DNA from: Dysgonomonas sp. 520
Lineage (GTDB): Bacteria > Bacteroidota > Bacteroidia > Bacteroidales > Dysgonomonadaceae
Length of the DNA: 64,000 bases
Assembly (NCBI RefSeq): GCF_010501095.1
Contig: NZ_QVMP01000023.1
Span: forward strand, 101,276-165,275
Direction: 5' to 3'
The first letter of the stretch is position 1. Each line of letters starts with the position of its first letter. This document shows positions 1-9,884 of the stretch, piece after piece. The position numbers and the translations under genes are program-made. The notes beneath the pieces are model-generated. The model worked only from the letters and a program-made list of their open reading frames with translations. It did not search any database and was not told the DNA's origin.

Positions 1-162
1 ATATCCCGTGAAGTTAATAATCATCGACTCATTAATTTCAAAATTATCCTTGTTAATGGTCATTCGGGCGATAGGAGTATCGGCACTTTCCTCTTCGCAA
101 GAGAGAAGAAACAATGGCAGGCAAACTCCCAACAATATCTTAAAAAATATTTTCATTTTCAT
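1..162 (-). CDS. Lipoprotein, N-terminal fragment, probable surface glycan-binding partner of SusCD
   Basis: Only the first 54 codons lie in the window; the gene continues past base 1. The protein opens with a hydrophobic signal segment ending in a lipobox (LFLLSC), followed by an acidic EEES stretch, which in Bacteroidota is a typical export signal to the cell surface. The next residues (TINKDNFEINESMIINFTG) look like the first strands of a PKD/Ig-like module. It starts 18 bp after the SusD-like gene stops and is on the same strand, so it is probably cotranscribed. By position it is likely a SusE/SusF-type or other surface glycan-binding lipoprotein; this is inferred from context, not from a recognised domain. 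Confidence 0.75.
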   Translation of the reverse strand, partial: MKMKIFFKILLGVCLPLFLLSCEEESADTPIARMTINKDNFEINESMIINFTGY

Positions 163-180
163 TCTGTTTCTGATTAATAA

Positions 181-1860
181 TTAATACCCCGGATTTTGCT
201 CTACAACACCATTAGATATATCAATCTCACTTTGAGGTATAGGGAATAACTCGTTGATTCCCTCTCTGAAATAATAGCCTCTTTTGTTGGCTCGTTTTGC
301 ACCATACGTTTTAATAACATCTGCGGCCCTTTTTTGACGAACCAGGTCAAAGAAACGATCCCACTCAAAACATAATTCAGTACGTCGCTCTTTCCATATC
401 TGATCGCGCATCTGACCATAACCGCCTCCAATATACAATGCCGAACTGTTATTTATAGTATTAGCCTGTGCTTTGTTTTTATTCAATTGAACCAAAGCCA
501 TCGCTCCTTGCCCACACTCATTCAAGGCTTCGGCATACATCAGAACAACCTCCGCATAACGAATCAAACGCCTGTTTTTCCCATTATCGCCTCCATATTG
601 CGGGCGGTCTTTGATCGGCGTATACCATTTCAATGAGAGATAACGCCCCGGTCCACTCTGACACAAATCTCCGTCAGGTGCATATTGCTGATGCCCGATA
701 GTATAGTTCCGACGAGGATCGCTGGAAAATATCTGCTGGATTATATCATCAGTTGTCCAGATTTGAGGAGTACTTGAATAATGGTTCGTGTAGATTGGCG
801 TTCCTTCATTTATATCACCTTCCGAACCATCGGCCGATTCTTTGAAAACAACCTCGAAGACAGAACCTTTGCTAAATTCGCCTACCTGAAAAAACTGATC
901 AACATAGTCTATATCTTTTCCATAATAGTCTTTATATTCGAGCGAATATGCATTCTGCAATGCCGGCAATTCTGTGTTTTCAGTTTCGTAGGGATCTGTT
1001 GATGAGTTTAATTCTTTCGGCTTAAACCACAAGCGTTTACGAAGGCTTTCCCAATCTTCCTTAGACGAATCGTATTTGAGAATCTCACCCAAAGTCATAG
1101 ACCTTCCGTCAACAAAAAACTCTCCTAAACGTACCATTTCTCTCCAGTAATCCGATTTTTCGCCCGGAGTTGCCTGATACATAAGCACCTTCATCAACAA
1201 AGCTACTGCTGCGCCTTCTCCGGCTTTGCCGGCATCGGTTCCCATGTAGCGGGCAGGCAACATAATTGCAGCTTCTCTCAAGTCTTTTTCAATATAGGCG
1301 TAAACCTCTTTTTCCGAGCTACGGGGTATTACCAGATTCTTTACCGTTTCCACCTCCGGGCGAATAGGTACCCCCCCGTAAGTTTTAACCAAATTGAAAT
1401 AGTATAAAGCCCTTAAAAATTTAGCCTGTCCCAATATCTCACGTATAGCCTTATACGACGCATAATCGTCAACCGACAGTTTCACTTTATGCGCATTTGC
1501 TATTACCTGATTTACCCGATGGATGCCTTTATAATTGATCGTATATCTATTTTGCACCCATTCGTTTGATGTGCTAAACCGAAATTGCACCAACTGCCCC
1601 ATTTGGCTTGACAGACCTTCATCGTCTCCCCAAACATCATCGGCACAGGCTTCACCGAAACGCCACTCACATTCGTTGAAAAGATCCATCTGCAATACGT
1701 CATAACCGGCATTTAAGGCCGCCTGAAGCTTGTAGCGGGTGTCATAATAATTCTTATCTGTTGAGTTTCCAAGAACTTCTTTATCTAAGAAATCATCACA
1801 TCCGGTTAGTGTAAAAAAACTAATACTGAATATCAGTATCTTGAATAATATTCTATTCAT
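181..1860 (-). CDS. SusD/RagB-family outer-membrane nutrient-binding lipoprotein
   Basis: 559 residues. The signal peptide ends in a lipobox (LTGCDDFLDKE), with the CxxFLD start typical of SusD proteins. The TPR-like helical body follows, with family landmarks such as GQAKFLRALYYFNLVKTYGG near residues 143-162 and RLIRYAEVVLMYAEALNE near residues 430-447. Such proteins form the lid over a SusC TonB-dependent transporter and bind oligosaccharide at the surface. The gene starts 16 bp after the SusC-like gene, as expected for a SusC-SusD pair. The ligand cannot be read from the sequence; the neighbouring GH2 enzyme suggests a plant- or host-derived beta-linked glycan. Confidence 0.96.
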   Translation of the reverse strand: MNRILFKILIFSISFFTLTGCDDFLDKEVLGNSTDKNYYDTRYKLQAALNAGYDVLQMDLFNECEWRFGEACADDVWGDDEGLSSQMGQLVQFRFSTSNEWVQNRYTINYKGIHRVNQVIANAHKVKLSVDDYASYKAIREILGQAKFLRALYYFNLVKTYGGVPIRPEVETVKNLVIPRSSEKEVYAYIEKDLREAAIMLPARYMGTDAGKAGEGAAVALLMKVLMYQATPGEKSDYWREMVRLGEFFVDGRSMTLGEILKYDSSKEDWESLRKRLWFKPKELNSSTDPYETENTELPALQNAYSLEYKDYYGKDIDYVDQFFQVGEFSKGSVFEVVFKESADGSEGDINEGTPIYTNHYSSTPQIWTTDDIIQQIFSSDPRRNYTIGHQQYAPDGDLCQSGPGRYLSLKWYTPIKDRPQYGGDNGKNRRLIRYAEVVLMYAEALNECGQGAMALVQLNKNKAQANTINNSSALYIGGGYGQMRDQIWKERRTELCFEWDRFFDLVRQKRAADVIKTYGAKRANKRGYYFREGINELFPIPQSEIDISNGVVEQNPGY

Positions 1861-1876
1861 CTTTGATATCTTTTAA

Positions 1877-4800
1877 TTACATAACAATTTTAAATCCGAC
1901 AGTAAATGTGCGTGCCTGTGGATAGTTTCCCTGATCAACGCCCATATTAAGATTATTGCCTTCGGTTCCGGCTATTTTTCCGACTTCAGGATCAAAGCCA
2001 TTGTAACTTGTAAAGGTTATTAAATTGTAAGCTCCTAAAAATACAGACAGATTTGACAATTTCAGGTTGGAACATATCTTTTCGTCAAAATTGTAAGTCA
2101 ATCGAAGTTCTTGAAGGCGAATGTATGAACCATCCTTCACAAAGAAATTGGATGCCCTGAAATTTCGGGCTGCATCGGAAGGATCAAGATCGGGAACAGA
2201 CGCATTCAGGTTCAGAGGGAAAAATTCTCTATCCGACCTCAATTGTCCCGACCAGTGTTTACTTCTGATATCAGCATAAAGATTTCCCGAAGCCGCATTG
2301 TTTAGATAATAATCCATCACATTGAAAATTTTATTTCCTGTTTGCCCTTGGAAAAACATGTTCAGATCGAAGTTTGCATAACTGAACGACAATGGAATAC
2401 CAAATACAAAATCAGGAAGCGGTGAACCCAGATAGGTACGGTCTTCGGCTGTTATGCGTCCATCTCCATTCAAATCCTTGAAACGGAAATCGCCCGGACG
2501 TGTTGTCTGTTCAAAATCATTTTTTCCTTCGTCATATTGGGCACTTGCCTTCACCTCTTCATACGTATTGAATATTCCATCTGTTACATATCCGAAGAAA
2601 CTACCAATTGGCTTACCTACTGCTGTTTTAGTTGTAAAGTCAAGAATGCTCGACTCTGTTAACCAACCTCCATAAATCGGTTCGTTTCCGGTTCCGAGGC
2701 TTATTACTTTGTTCTTGATGTAAGAAATATTGAAGCCAACTTCGTATCTGAATTTATTGATGTTGTTTTTGTAGTTAATGTTAAATTCGACTCCACGGTT
2801 ACGAACAGCTCCGGCGTTAGTCATCGGAGCATCGTCCAATCCTGCCGACAGGGTAACGGGAACCCTCAGCAACATATCAGTTGTTTTTTTATTGAAAAAT
2901 TCAATGCTTCCTGTCAATCGGTTTTTGAGGAAACCAAAATCAAGCCCGATGTTATATGTCTCTGTTTTCTCCCAATGTATATCCGGATTGCCTATTGTTG
3001 TTGCGGTTGTTCCGGGATAAAGGATGTGATTCCCGATTCCATAAGGATAGTTGTACTGTGTGTTCAGAAGCGTATACCGAGACATCTCATCTATTCTGTT
3101 ATTCCCCAGATTTCCCCATCCTACACGAATTTTTCCTGAGGAAAGCCAACTCATATTTTCCATGAAAGATTCGGAAGAGAATTTCCATCCGAGAGAAACC
3201 GACGGGAAGTATCCCCATCTTTCTTTTTTCGCAAAAATAGACGACGCATCGGCACGGAAATTTGCCTGAAACAAATAACGGTCATACAAACTATAATTGA
3301 CACGTCCGATAAAACCGACTGCCGTCCAATGACGATCGAGCCCGGATGTTTTATCTCCGGTATAAGCACTTGACAAATACCAAAGGTCTGACGAATTGCT
3401 AGCCGTTCCTTTTCTGTTCGATTCCTGGAAATTAGATTTATACCCTTCAAGAATTTGCCCTCCCAGAATTGTTATATCATGCTTGTCATTGTTCCATGTA
3501 AAAGTAAGCAAGTTATTAACCTCCCACTTATTAGCCTCATTTTTTCGTCTATAAACTCCGGTCAGGTCGTATGGCATTTCAAAATCTTCGTCCAGTTTAT
3601 TTACTTCGAAGAAATTGCTCAGATTTTCGGGAACAAAATAATCAGATACTTTAAACTGATAGGTCAGCTGCTTCGTTATATTGGCCGTAAGGCTCATATT
3701 CAAATCAATACGATGCCGCTCCATCTTGTTATGATTGCGATTAAGCACCGCCAGAGGATGGTCTTCCGAGTAATATCCTTTCGAATTGTAAGTATATACC
3801 ATCGGACTTTGAAACAGGGCACGCTTCATGACACTGTTTTCTCCTTCCGGCACAATATGACGATCTTCATTGGTGTACATCATATTTGCACTCAGATTTA
3901 GCCAAGGCAACAACTGTGTGTTTATATTTAAGCGGGTATTGAATCGTTCATACTCCGAGGTTTTTACAATACCTTCTTCCTTGTAGTAACTACCACTCAC
4001 CATGTATCTGGTCTTTTCAGTTCCGCCCGAAACCGATAAATTATATTGCTGTTTAATTCCGGTTTGGGTGATAGCATCCCACCAGTTTGAAGGTGAATTA
4101 GATCTTATCGTATCAATCCGGTGATATTTGGCTCTGTCGTAAACAAGTTCTTGCGTAGCAGGATCTTTTGAATAGTACAATTTTCCATCAACCGAATAAT
4201 TTGTTAACCCATTGATATAATCTTGCATAAGAGCAAAGTCTCCTATGTTCATCACATCTATTTTTTTCCATGGATTAGAAAAACCCACAAAACTGTCGAA
4301 CGTTATTTTTGTTTTACCTTTTTCCCCGCTTTTTGTTGTTATAACAACAACTCCATTAGCTCCACGCGCACCATACACCGAACCCGATGCTGCATCTTTA
4401 AGTACTTCCACATTGGCAATATCATTCGGGTTTATGTGATTTATCCCGTCAACAATAAAGCCATCGACCACGTACAACGGGTCTGCATCGTTTATTGTGC
4501 CCGTTCCTCTAATTTTTATGGTCGTATTACCTCCGGGAGCTCCGGTATTCTGAATAATATTCACTCCGGCTGCTTTACCCTGCAAGGCTTGCAAAGCAGA
4601 GGCTACCGGAACATTGTTTATATCTTTCCCCGAAATAGAAGAGATTGCACCCGTGACATCACTCTTTTTCTGGACTCCATATCCTATAACTACAATTTCG
4701 TCAAGAAGCTCTTTTTTTTCTTCCAGAAGAACAACTATTTTTTCATCTCCAACTTTCAGTTCCTGAGTTGTATAACCCATATAACTAATAACAAGGGTTG

Positions 4801-5011
4801 CGTCTGCCGCTGTTTTAAGATTAAACTCCCCATCAATATCTGTGACCGTACCATTGGTCACACCTTTTTCCGACACAATGACCCCAATAAGAGGTTCTCT
4901 GCTCCGGCTGTCGAACACGCTCCCCGATATTGATTTTTGACCATAGGAAGAGATCGAATAAAATATAGCAATAAATAAAATTGCTATATTGATAAATTTC
5001 TTTTTAATCAT
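1877..5011 (-). CDS. SusC/RagA-family TonB-linked outer-membrane transporter
   Basis: 1044 residues. After a signal peptide comes a carboxypeptidase-regulatory-like domain (about 25-100: GSVFDSRSREPLIGVIV), then the SusC signature and plug domain (about 105-230, starting DEIVVIGYGVQKKSDVTGAI), then a long beta-barrel ending in an aromatic-rich strand. It imports glycans across the outer membrane together with the SusD lipoprotein encoded next. It is a plain SusC: I see no N-terminal anti-sigma-interacting extension, so control is more likely by a two-component or other regulator outside the window. A strong hairpin lies in the 136-bp spacer upstream. Confidence 0.97.
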   Translation of the reverse strand: MIKKKFINIAILFIAIFYSISSYGQKSISGSVFDSRSREPLIGVIVSEKGVTNGTVTDIDGEFNLKTAADATLVISYMGYTTQELKVGDEKIVVLLEEKKELLDEIVVIGYGVQKKSDVTGAISSISGKDINNVPVASALQALQGKAAGVNIIQNTGAPGGNTTIKIRGTGTINDADPLYVVDGFIVDGINHINPNDIANVEVLKDAASGSVYGARGANGVVVITTKSGEKGKTKITFDSFVGFSNPWKKIDVMNIGDFALMQDYINGLTNYSVDGKLYYSKDPATQELVYDRAKYHRIDTIRSNSPSNWWDAITQTGIKQQYNLSVSGGTEKTRYMVSGSYYKEEGIVKTSEYERFNTRLNINTQLLPWLNLSANMMYTNEDRHIVPEGENSVMKRALFQSPMVYTYNSKGYYSEDHPLAVLNRNHNKMERHRIDLNMSLTANITKQLTYQFKVSDYFVPENLSNFFEVNKLDEDFEMPYDLTGVYRRKNEANKWEVNNLLTFTWNNDKHDITILGGQILEGYKSNFQESNRKGTASNSSDLWYLSSAYTGDKTSGLDRHWTAVGFIGRVNYSLYDRYLFQANFRADASSIFAKKERWGYFPSVSLGWKFSSESFMENMSWLSSGKIRVGWGNLGNNRIDEMSRYTLLNTQYNYPYGIGNHILYPGTTATTIGNPDIHWEKTETYNIGLDFGFLKNRLTGSIEFFNKKTTDMLLRVPVTLSAGLDDAPMTNAGAVRNRGVEFNINYKNNINKFRYEVGFNISYIKNKVISLGTGNEPIYGGWLTESSILDFTTKTAVGKPIGSFFGYVTDGIFNTYEEVKASAQYDEGKNDFEQTTRPGDFRFKDLNGDGRITAEDRTYLGSPLPDFVFGIPLSFSYANFDLNMFFQGQTGNKIFNVMDYYLNNAASGNLYADIRSKHWSGQLRSDREFFPLNLNASVPDLDPSDAARNFRASNFFVKDGSYIRLQELRLTYNFDEKICSNLKLSNLSVFLGAYNLITFTSYNGFDPEVGKIAGTEGNNLNMGVDQGNYPQARTFTVGFKIVM

Positions 5012-5082
5012 CTGTTAATCTGATTTACGGTGATAGTTTACAATCCACCACTCAAATGATAGAATAACTTTAAGGTTATAAT

Positions 5083-5137
5083 GTATAAGGGAGGATGTTT
5101 TACTCTGAACTAAGGCAATACATCCTACCCCTTATAC
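5083..5137. promoter_or_regulatory. Long imperfect hairpin between the ELWxTDGT-repeat gene and SusC
   Basis: The arms GTATAAGG plus AGGATGT (5083-5098) pair with ACATCCT plus CTTATAC (5120-5137), with small bulges around a loop of about 20 nt. On the coding strand there is no T-run after the stem, so it is not a classical terminator. It may be an mRNA processing or stabilising structure that sets the ratio of the downstream susCD message to the upstream genes. Confidence 0.55.
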
Positions 5138-5147
5138 TAATTAAAGT

Positions 5148-6974
5148 TTATTTTACTATTAAGCTTGAAACATGTTGTGCGTTTGGACTTATAATTAAAA
5201 CTTTATAAATTCCTTTTGCTAGAGATGAAACATTAACAGTATTATTTTCAGGGTTTACGTTCTGATATACTAACCGTCCTGTCAAATCATAAATCTGAAC
5301 GGAAGAAACTTTTTCTCCGATATTAAAGCTAAAACTTTCTGTTGCCGGATTCGGATGAATTGCTAGTTTTGCCGATTGCTGAGGCGTTTCAATTCCGGTT
5401 ATAATCTCGTTACGAGTTCTGAATTCAATATCTAAATCGTCAGCATCTTTTGCAGGATCATATCCAGCCTTCCGGTAATGATATGCGTATAAAGATTTGC
5501 TTTCGTCTGAGGTTGTAAAGATAAGATCGCCTCCCAGATTGCGTAACGTATGTATTCTGTCTCCGTCAGGATTAAGGTTTGTTACACGTACCGGAAACTG
5601 TGATTTATTATCAATACGGAATAATTTCTGCTTGTTTTCGGCTACTTCTCCGCTCTCATTCCACCAATATAAGCTACCCGAAACAACAGTCAGTTCTTTC
5701 ACCCAGTTACTTTGTATACCGGGTCCCATATCCGATTGCATAGTGATAGTGCTACCGTCGGTATAATGCAGCTCTCCTCCAAAGTTGCTTGGTTTTGTTG
5801 CATCAAATCCTGTTGCAGCACAAAACATATAAACGCCATCGTATTCAACACCAACGTCAGCATAACTATGGTTATCGCTTGTCGGTTCGTTTTTGTTTAT
5901 ATCAAAGATGGTAAAATCGCCCTTTTCCAGATTTGTACATGCCAACTCGGTTCCTGTTTCCAACGAAAATCCTCTGAAATATACTTTCCCATTGTAAGGG
6001 AAAACACCGGCGTCGGATGCTCCACCACCACGAGGGAAGCCGTTTTCGTCGAACGTCGGATTCGAATCGAATATTTCATACGTACCCTCCGGAGTTCCAT
6101 CACTGGCCCAAGGCTCGTTACTACTCTCGATGGAAAAGGCCTTGAAGAACAACTTTTCGTTGTAAAAATTCACCATGTTATCTATGGCCGAATTTGCCGT
6201 TCCTGTAGCTATTGTTTCTGTATTGATATCTTTCACAAAAACGGTTCCTTCGGTTGTTCCGTCAGTTGCCCATAATTCTTCGCCCACAGTTCCATCCTTA
6301 TTGTCTGCTTTAAAGAATACCTTACGTCCTACACGGCAATATGGAGTTGACGATGTATGATAATCTTGCCCCGGAAATTTCGTATCGCATTCATAGATCA
6401 ACTTTGTGCCATCGGCTGTTCCGTCACTAACCCACAACCACCATTGCGCACCACGGTCGCTATAGTTTTCACTATCAAAATCTTTTGCTCCAAATATGAA
6501 TTGATTTTCATTAACCTGTACAAAACCTCTTGGCTCGGAAGATCCAAAATCATGAATGTCCTTAATCATATAAGTTCCGGATTCAGTTCCATCAGATATC
6601 CAAACTTCCACTCCATTTACATCATCATTTGCAGCAAAAACCACTTTATCGTTAAAACGAGTAAGCCAGCTAATATCGGAACTTGTTGCCCCCTTGTTAA
6701 TATCCTTCACCATTTTGGTTCCTGCCACTGTTCCGTCAGTCACCCAGAGTTCTTCACCATTAATGTCATCCGATGCAGCAAAAAACGCTTTGTAGCCCTT
6801 TGTTTTGTCTCCGGCAACTACCAAATTTTTTTGCTTGGCGGCTTTTCTTTCGTCGCCAATGGATGCCTTTACCCCTGCGGGCAAAAGACTTACCATACCA
6901 TCAGGCAATGTTTGTGCGAAAACTCCTCCCATCACAAAAAGAGAGGTCAAAATTAATAAAGTCTTCTTTTTCAT
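5148..6974 (-). CDS. Type IX-secreted ELWxTDGT-repeat protein
   Basis: 608 residues. The signal peptide (to about 21, ending VFAQ) is followed by at least five repeats of the form ELWVTDGTxxGTxxVKDI (for example near residues 73-95, 121-143, 240-262), separated by segments in which a state or value is described by one blade of a likely beta-propeller. The last about 75 residues are a type IX secretion sorting domain of the A class (HPNPATESFSF ... VQIYDLTGRLVY ... KGIYKVLI). It should therefore be exported by the Por/T9SS system and left on the surface or released. It is transcribed with the GH2 gene upstream (57-bp gap) and SusC downstream. No catalytic motif is visible; it may bind glycan or scaffold. 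Confidence 0.85.
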   Translation of the reverse strand: MKKKTLLILTSLFVMGGVFAQTLPDGMVSLLPAGVKASIGDERKAAKQKNLVVAGDKTKGYKAFFAASDDINGEELWVTDGTVAGTKMVKDINKGATSSDISWLTRFNDKVVFAANDDVNGVEVWISDGTESGTYMIKDIHDFGSSEPRGFVQVNENQFIFGAKDFDSENYSDRGAQWWLWVSDGTADGTKLIYECDTKFPGQDYHTSSTPYCRVGRKVFFKADNKDGTVGEELWATDGTTEGTVFVKDINTETIATGTANSAIDNMVNFYNEKLFFKAFSIESSNEPWASDGTPEGTYEIFDSNPTFDENGFPRGGGASDAGVFPYNGKVYFRGFSLETGTELACTNLEKGDFTIFDINKNEPTSDNHSYADVGVEYDGVYMFCAATGFDATKPSNFGGELHYTDGSTITMQSDMGPGIQSNWVKELTVVSGSLYWWNESGEVAENKQKLFRIDNKSQFPVRVTNLNPDGDRIHTLRNLGGDLIFTTSDESKSLYAYHYRKAGYDPAKDADDLDIEFRTRNEIITGIETPQQSAKLAIHPNPATESFSFNIGEKVSSVQIYDLTGRLVYQNVNPENNTVNVSSLAKGIYKVLIISPNAQHVSSLIVK

Positions 6975-7031
6975 GTTATTATTTTTTAAAGTGAAAAAAT
7001 AAATTAGTTAGTTTATTTATGTAGCAATTAG

Positions 7032-8894
7032 TTATTTTTCTTCTCTTCGTTCTTTCAACATTTGTTCTACTTCTTTTTTGGCCTGTTCTCTCGACTTTGT
7101 GAAAATCTTTCTGACAAGTTCCATATCAAACTTCTCGTTTCTGTCGTAAGTATAGATTCCATTTTTTTCCAACTCCACGTCTACTATTTGTGTGTAGCAG
7201 AATCCTGTTATATGATCCAGGCTCAAAACAACATTCACCTGTTCTTCGAGTCTTTTGTAGAATTCATCCAGTGTTTTGGGAGCCTCTCCGTATCCCCAAA
7301 ATTCTTTCCGCTCGCTTACTTCAGGTGCTTTCATTTCTTTTATCCACTGAATTCCGCCAAATTCATCTACCATATATGCTTCACCTTTATAAGGTGCGCT
7401 GAATTCGGGACGAAAAACATAAGGGTAACCATTTTCATCACACTTCAATTGCTTATAAAGCTGCACCGGGTCCTGAACATAGGTATGTTCGGTGTATATA
7501 TCTGTAAATCCGGCATGATAGCCTCCACTTGCAGTTACAACAGGACGGGTTCTGTCTATTCTTTTTGTCATGAAATAGAGGTCGTTGGTCATACGAGCAC
7601 GCTGATTGTCCACATCTTCTTTCCACGTTTCATTAAGGGGTGACCATGCTACCAAAGATGGTGTATTATAATCTCTGTGGATACACTCTTCCCATTCTGA
7701 CAACATATTGCGGGCTGCTATTTGATCCGTCCAATCCATACCCCAACTAGCCGATTCTCCCCACGTAATATAACCTAACTTATCTGCCCAATAGAGATAC
7801 CTTTGTTCAAACACTTTTTGGTGCAAACGGGCTCCATTGAATCCTGCCTTTTTACCTAATTCTATATCTCTTTTCATTTGTTCATCGGTTGGTGCAGTCC
7901 ATTGTCCATCAGGGTAATATCCTTGATCGAGTACTAAACGCTGATAATATGGCTCATTATTAAGGTAGAAAGTTTTTCCACGAAGTTCGGCTTTTCTCAT
8001 TCCTCCATAAGAATTTACCTTATCAATCACTTGCCCTTTCGAATTCAATACCGAAAACTCAATGTCATAAAGGAATGGAGACTCCGGCGACCAAGTCTTT
8101 ACATTTTTCAATTTAGCGAAAACAAAGGAATTATTACTTGCTTCTACCTGTTGAGAGAATACTTCTTTACCACCATCCAGAACTCTGACTTTAAACGAAG
8201 TCTCTTGATCTAAATCATAAAAAGTAGGTTCAAATACAAATTGTTTATTGTCTAAATCCGGTGTTATCCGACAATTTTTCAATCCTCCTTTAGCAACGGC
8301 TTCCAGCCACACTGTTTGCCAGATACCTGTTACACGCGTATATAAGGCAGCATACGAATGTAAACGAAGCGATTGCTTTCCGGCAGGTTGCAGCTCGGAA
8401 CGTAAATCGTCTTCAACAAATACAATCAGATTGCTGGCACTTCCTGCTTTAACATAAGATGTTATATCTACCGAAAAAGAAGATGAACCTCCATAATGGA
8501 CAAATATTTCTTTTCCATCAATATAAATAGTAGATTTATAATCCACACCTCCAAAATTGAGCAGTATACGCTTTCCATCCCAATTGGCAGGAATATTTAT
8601 TTTACGTTGATACCACATCGCATTTATGAAGTCTTTATGGTCAACCCCCGACAACGAACTTTCGGGGCAGAAAGGAACCATTATTGATTTTTTAAACCCA
8701 TTGGATGTAAACAGCAATTGTTCTTTGCCGCTTTTTGAAAAATCAAATTCGTAGCTCCACGTACCATTCAAGTTAACCCAATCTGCTCGTTCAAATTGAG
8801 GACGAGGATACTCCGGCCGAGGAATATTTGATGCCGGATAAATAATAAGTGTGGATAGGAATAATCCTAAAAACAAAAGGACACTTTTTCTCAT
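7032..8894 (-). CDS. Glycoside hydrolase family 2 enzyme, secreted
   Basis: 620 residues with a signal peptide. The GH2 order is present: jelly-roll sugar-binding domain (about 30-190, RADWVNLNGTWSYEFD early), Ig-like domain (about 200-290), then a TIM barrel. The expected acid/base glutamate is E422 in SPLNETW and the expected nucleophile is E511 in VDEFGG, so the enzyme should be active. GH2 includes beta-galactosidases, beta-glucuronidases and beta-mannosidases; I cannot separate these here. As first gene of the locus it likely releases sugars from the glycan taken up by the SusCD pair encoded downstream. The weak -7-like sequence TTACTTTG lies on the minus strand at 8939-8946. Confidence 0.93.
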   Translation of the reverse strand: MRKSVLLFLGLFLSTLIIYPASNIPRPEYPRPQFERADWVNLNGTWSYEFDFSKSGKEQLLFTSNGFKKSIMVPFCPESSLSGVDHKDFINAMWYQRKINIPANWDGKRILLNFGGVDYKSTIYIDGKEIFVHYGGSSSFSVDITSYVKAGSASNLIVFVEDDLRSELQPAGKQSLRLHSYAALYTRVTGIWQTVWLEAVAKGGLKNCRITPDLDNKQFVFEPTFYDLDQETSFKVRVLDGGKEVFSQQVEASNNSFVFAKLKNVKTWSPESPFLYDIEFSVLNSKGQVIDKVNSYGGMRKAELRGKTFYLNNEPYYQRLVLDQGYYPDGQWTAPTDEQMKRDIELGKKAGFNGARLHQKVFEQRYLYWADKLGYITWGESASWGMDWTDQIAARNMLSEWEECIHRDYNTPSLVAWSPLNETWKEDVDNQRARMTNDLYFMTKRIDRTRPVVTASGGYHAGFTDIYTEHTYVQDPVQLYKQLKCDENGYPYVFRPEFSAPYKGEAYMVDEFGGIQWIKEMKAPEVSERKEFWGYGEAPKTLDEFYKRLEEQVNVVLSLDHITGFCYTQIVDVELEKNGIYTYDRNEKFDMELVRKIFTKSREQAKKEVEQMLKERREEK

Positions 8895-9236
8895 TTCACT
8901 TTTTTTTGATATTAGACGTTTATGAATGTTAATACCTGCAAAGTAAATGGAGATGCTTCATTTCGATAGGTAAAATTGTCTTCAAAAAGGGTGTTCCTGT
9001 CTTTAAATAGTTAAATAGGCATTGAGGAATACCCCTTCTGAGGTATTCTTGATAGAAAAAGGAAACTTTGAAAGAAATGACATCATTATATCCTCACATT
9101 CCCATTCAATGTGATCTCCTTCGATGTGTGTTTATCGTAGCATCTTTACCCATACCTGTCTTCTTTGTTAATAGTCATTCAAAAATAAATAAAATAATTT
9201 AACCCGATTCCTTGCATATATAATTTATAAACATTT
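8895..9236. other. Divergent intergenic region between the glycan locus and the creD cluster
   Basis: No gene is visible. A small inverted repeat GAATACC/GGTATTC lies at 9027-9033 and 9042-9048 and could be a regulator site for the glycan locus. The minus-strand TTACTTTG at 8939-8946 could serve the GH2 gene. The rest is unremarkable AT-rich sequence. Confidence 0.5.
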
Positions 9237-9253
9237 ACTTTGTATTTCAAAGT
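9237..9253 (+). promoter_or_regulatory. Palindrome ACTTTG-N5-CAAAGT over the promoter of the membrane protein gene
   Basis: ACTTTG at 9237-9242 and CAAAGT at 9248-9253 form a perfect 6-bp inverted repeat with a 5-bp spacer. It overlaps a Bacteroidota -7-like element (TTACTTTG, 9235-9242) that has TTG at 9212-9214, 20 bp upstream. A repressor bound here would block transcription. The same palindrome precedes creD at 10197. The likely binder is the winged-helix protein encoded at 9881. Confidence 0.65.
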
Positions 9254-9269
9254 TCTTTTATTAAAAAGC

Positions 9270-9884
9270 ATGAATAACAACATTGAAGATTTAAGACATA
9301 TCCGCTCCATGATGGAACGCTCTACAAAGTTTTTGTCAATCAGCGGAATTTCGGGCGTATTGGCAGGTACGTTTGCCATAATCGGAGCGATAATAGCCCA
9401 TTATGCTATTAAAGGTAATATTGTGATTACCGAAAATTTGATATGCGATCTTCTGATAATTGCAGCCGTAGTCTTGTTTATGGCCGTTTCGGCCGGATTG
9501 TATTTCTCGGCAAGAAAAGCAAAAAAGAACAACGCCAAACTTTGGTCACCCTTAACCTTACAAATAGCGAAAGACCTTTGCATTCCATTATTTTCCGGAG
9601 GAGTTTTCTGTTTGATACTCATCTATAACCGTTGTGGCTATCTGGTAGGTTCGGCAACATTGGTTTTCTACGGAATATCCCTCATTGCAGCGGGCAACCG
9701 TACCTATCGGGACATTAAAATATTGGGAGCCTGTGAAATAATATTGGGATTCATTGCCGGAGTTTCTATCGGCTATGGCCTGATTATATGGGCGATAGGT
9801 TTTGGCGTGCTTCACATTGTCTATGGCATTGTTATCTATTACAAATACGACTCGGGACGAAATAAAAAACAAACAGCCGCATGA
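9270..9884 (+). CDS. Multi-pass inner-membrane protein of the creD cluster
   Basis: 204 residues from the ATG at 9270; an upstream TTG at 9240 lies inside the promoter palindrome and is not used here. After a short N-terminal segment (MNNNIEDLRHIRSMMERSTK) there are about six hydrophobic helices and a charged C-terminus. No enzymatic motif is visible and I do not recognise a named family. It overlaps the regulator gene by 4 bp (ATGA), so the two are translationally coupled. This membrane-protein, winged-helix, CreD order looks like a conserved envelope-stress cassette, but that role is inferred. Confidence 0.8.
   Translation: MNNNIEDLRHIRSMMERSTKFLSISGISGVLAGTFAIIGAIIAHYAIKGNIVITENLICDLLIIAAVVLFMAVSAGLYFSARKAKKNNAKLWSPLTLQIAKDLCIPLFSGGVFCLILIYNRCGYLVGSATLVFYGISLIAAGNRTYRDIKILGACEIILGFIAGVSIGYGLIIWAIGFGVLHIVYGIVIYYKYDSGRNKKQTAA

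Noticed and set aside
4223..4933. 236-codon frame opposite the SusC gene
   Set aside because: Shadow of a strongly supported SusC gene; composition is not protein-like.
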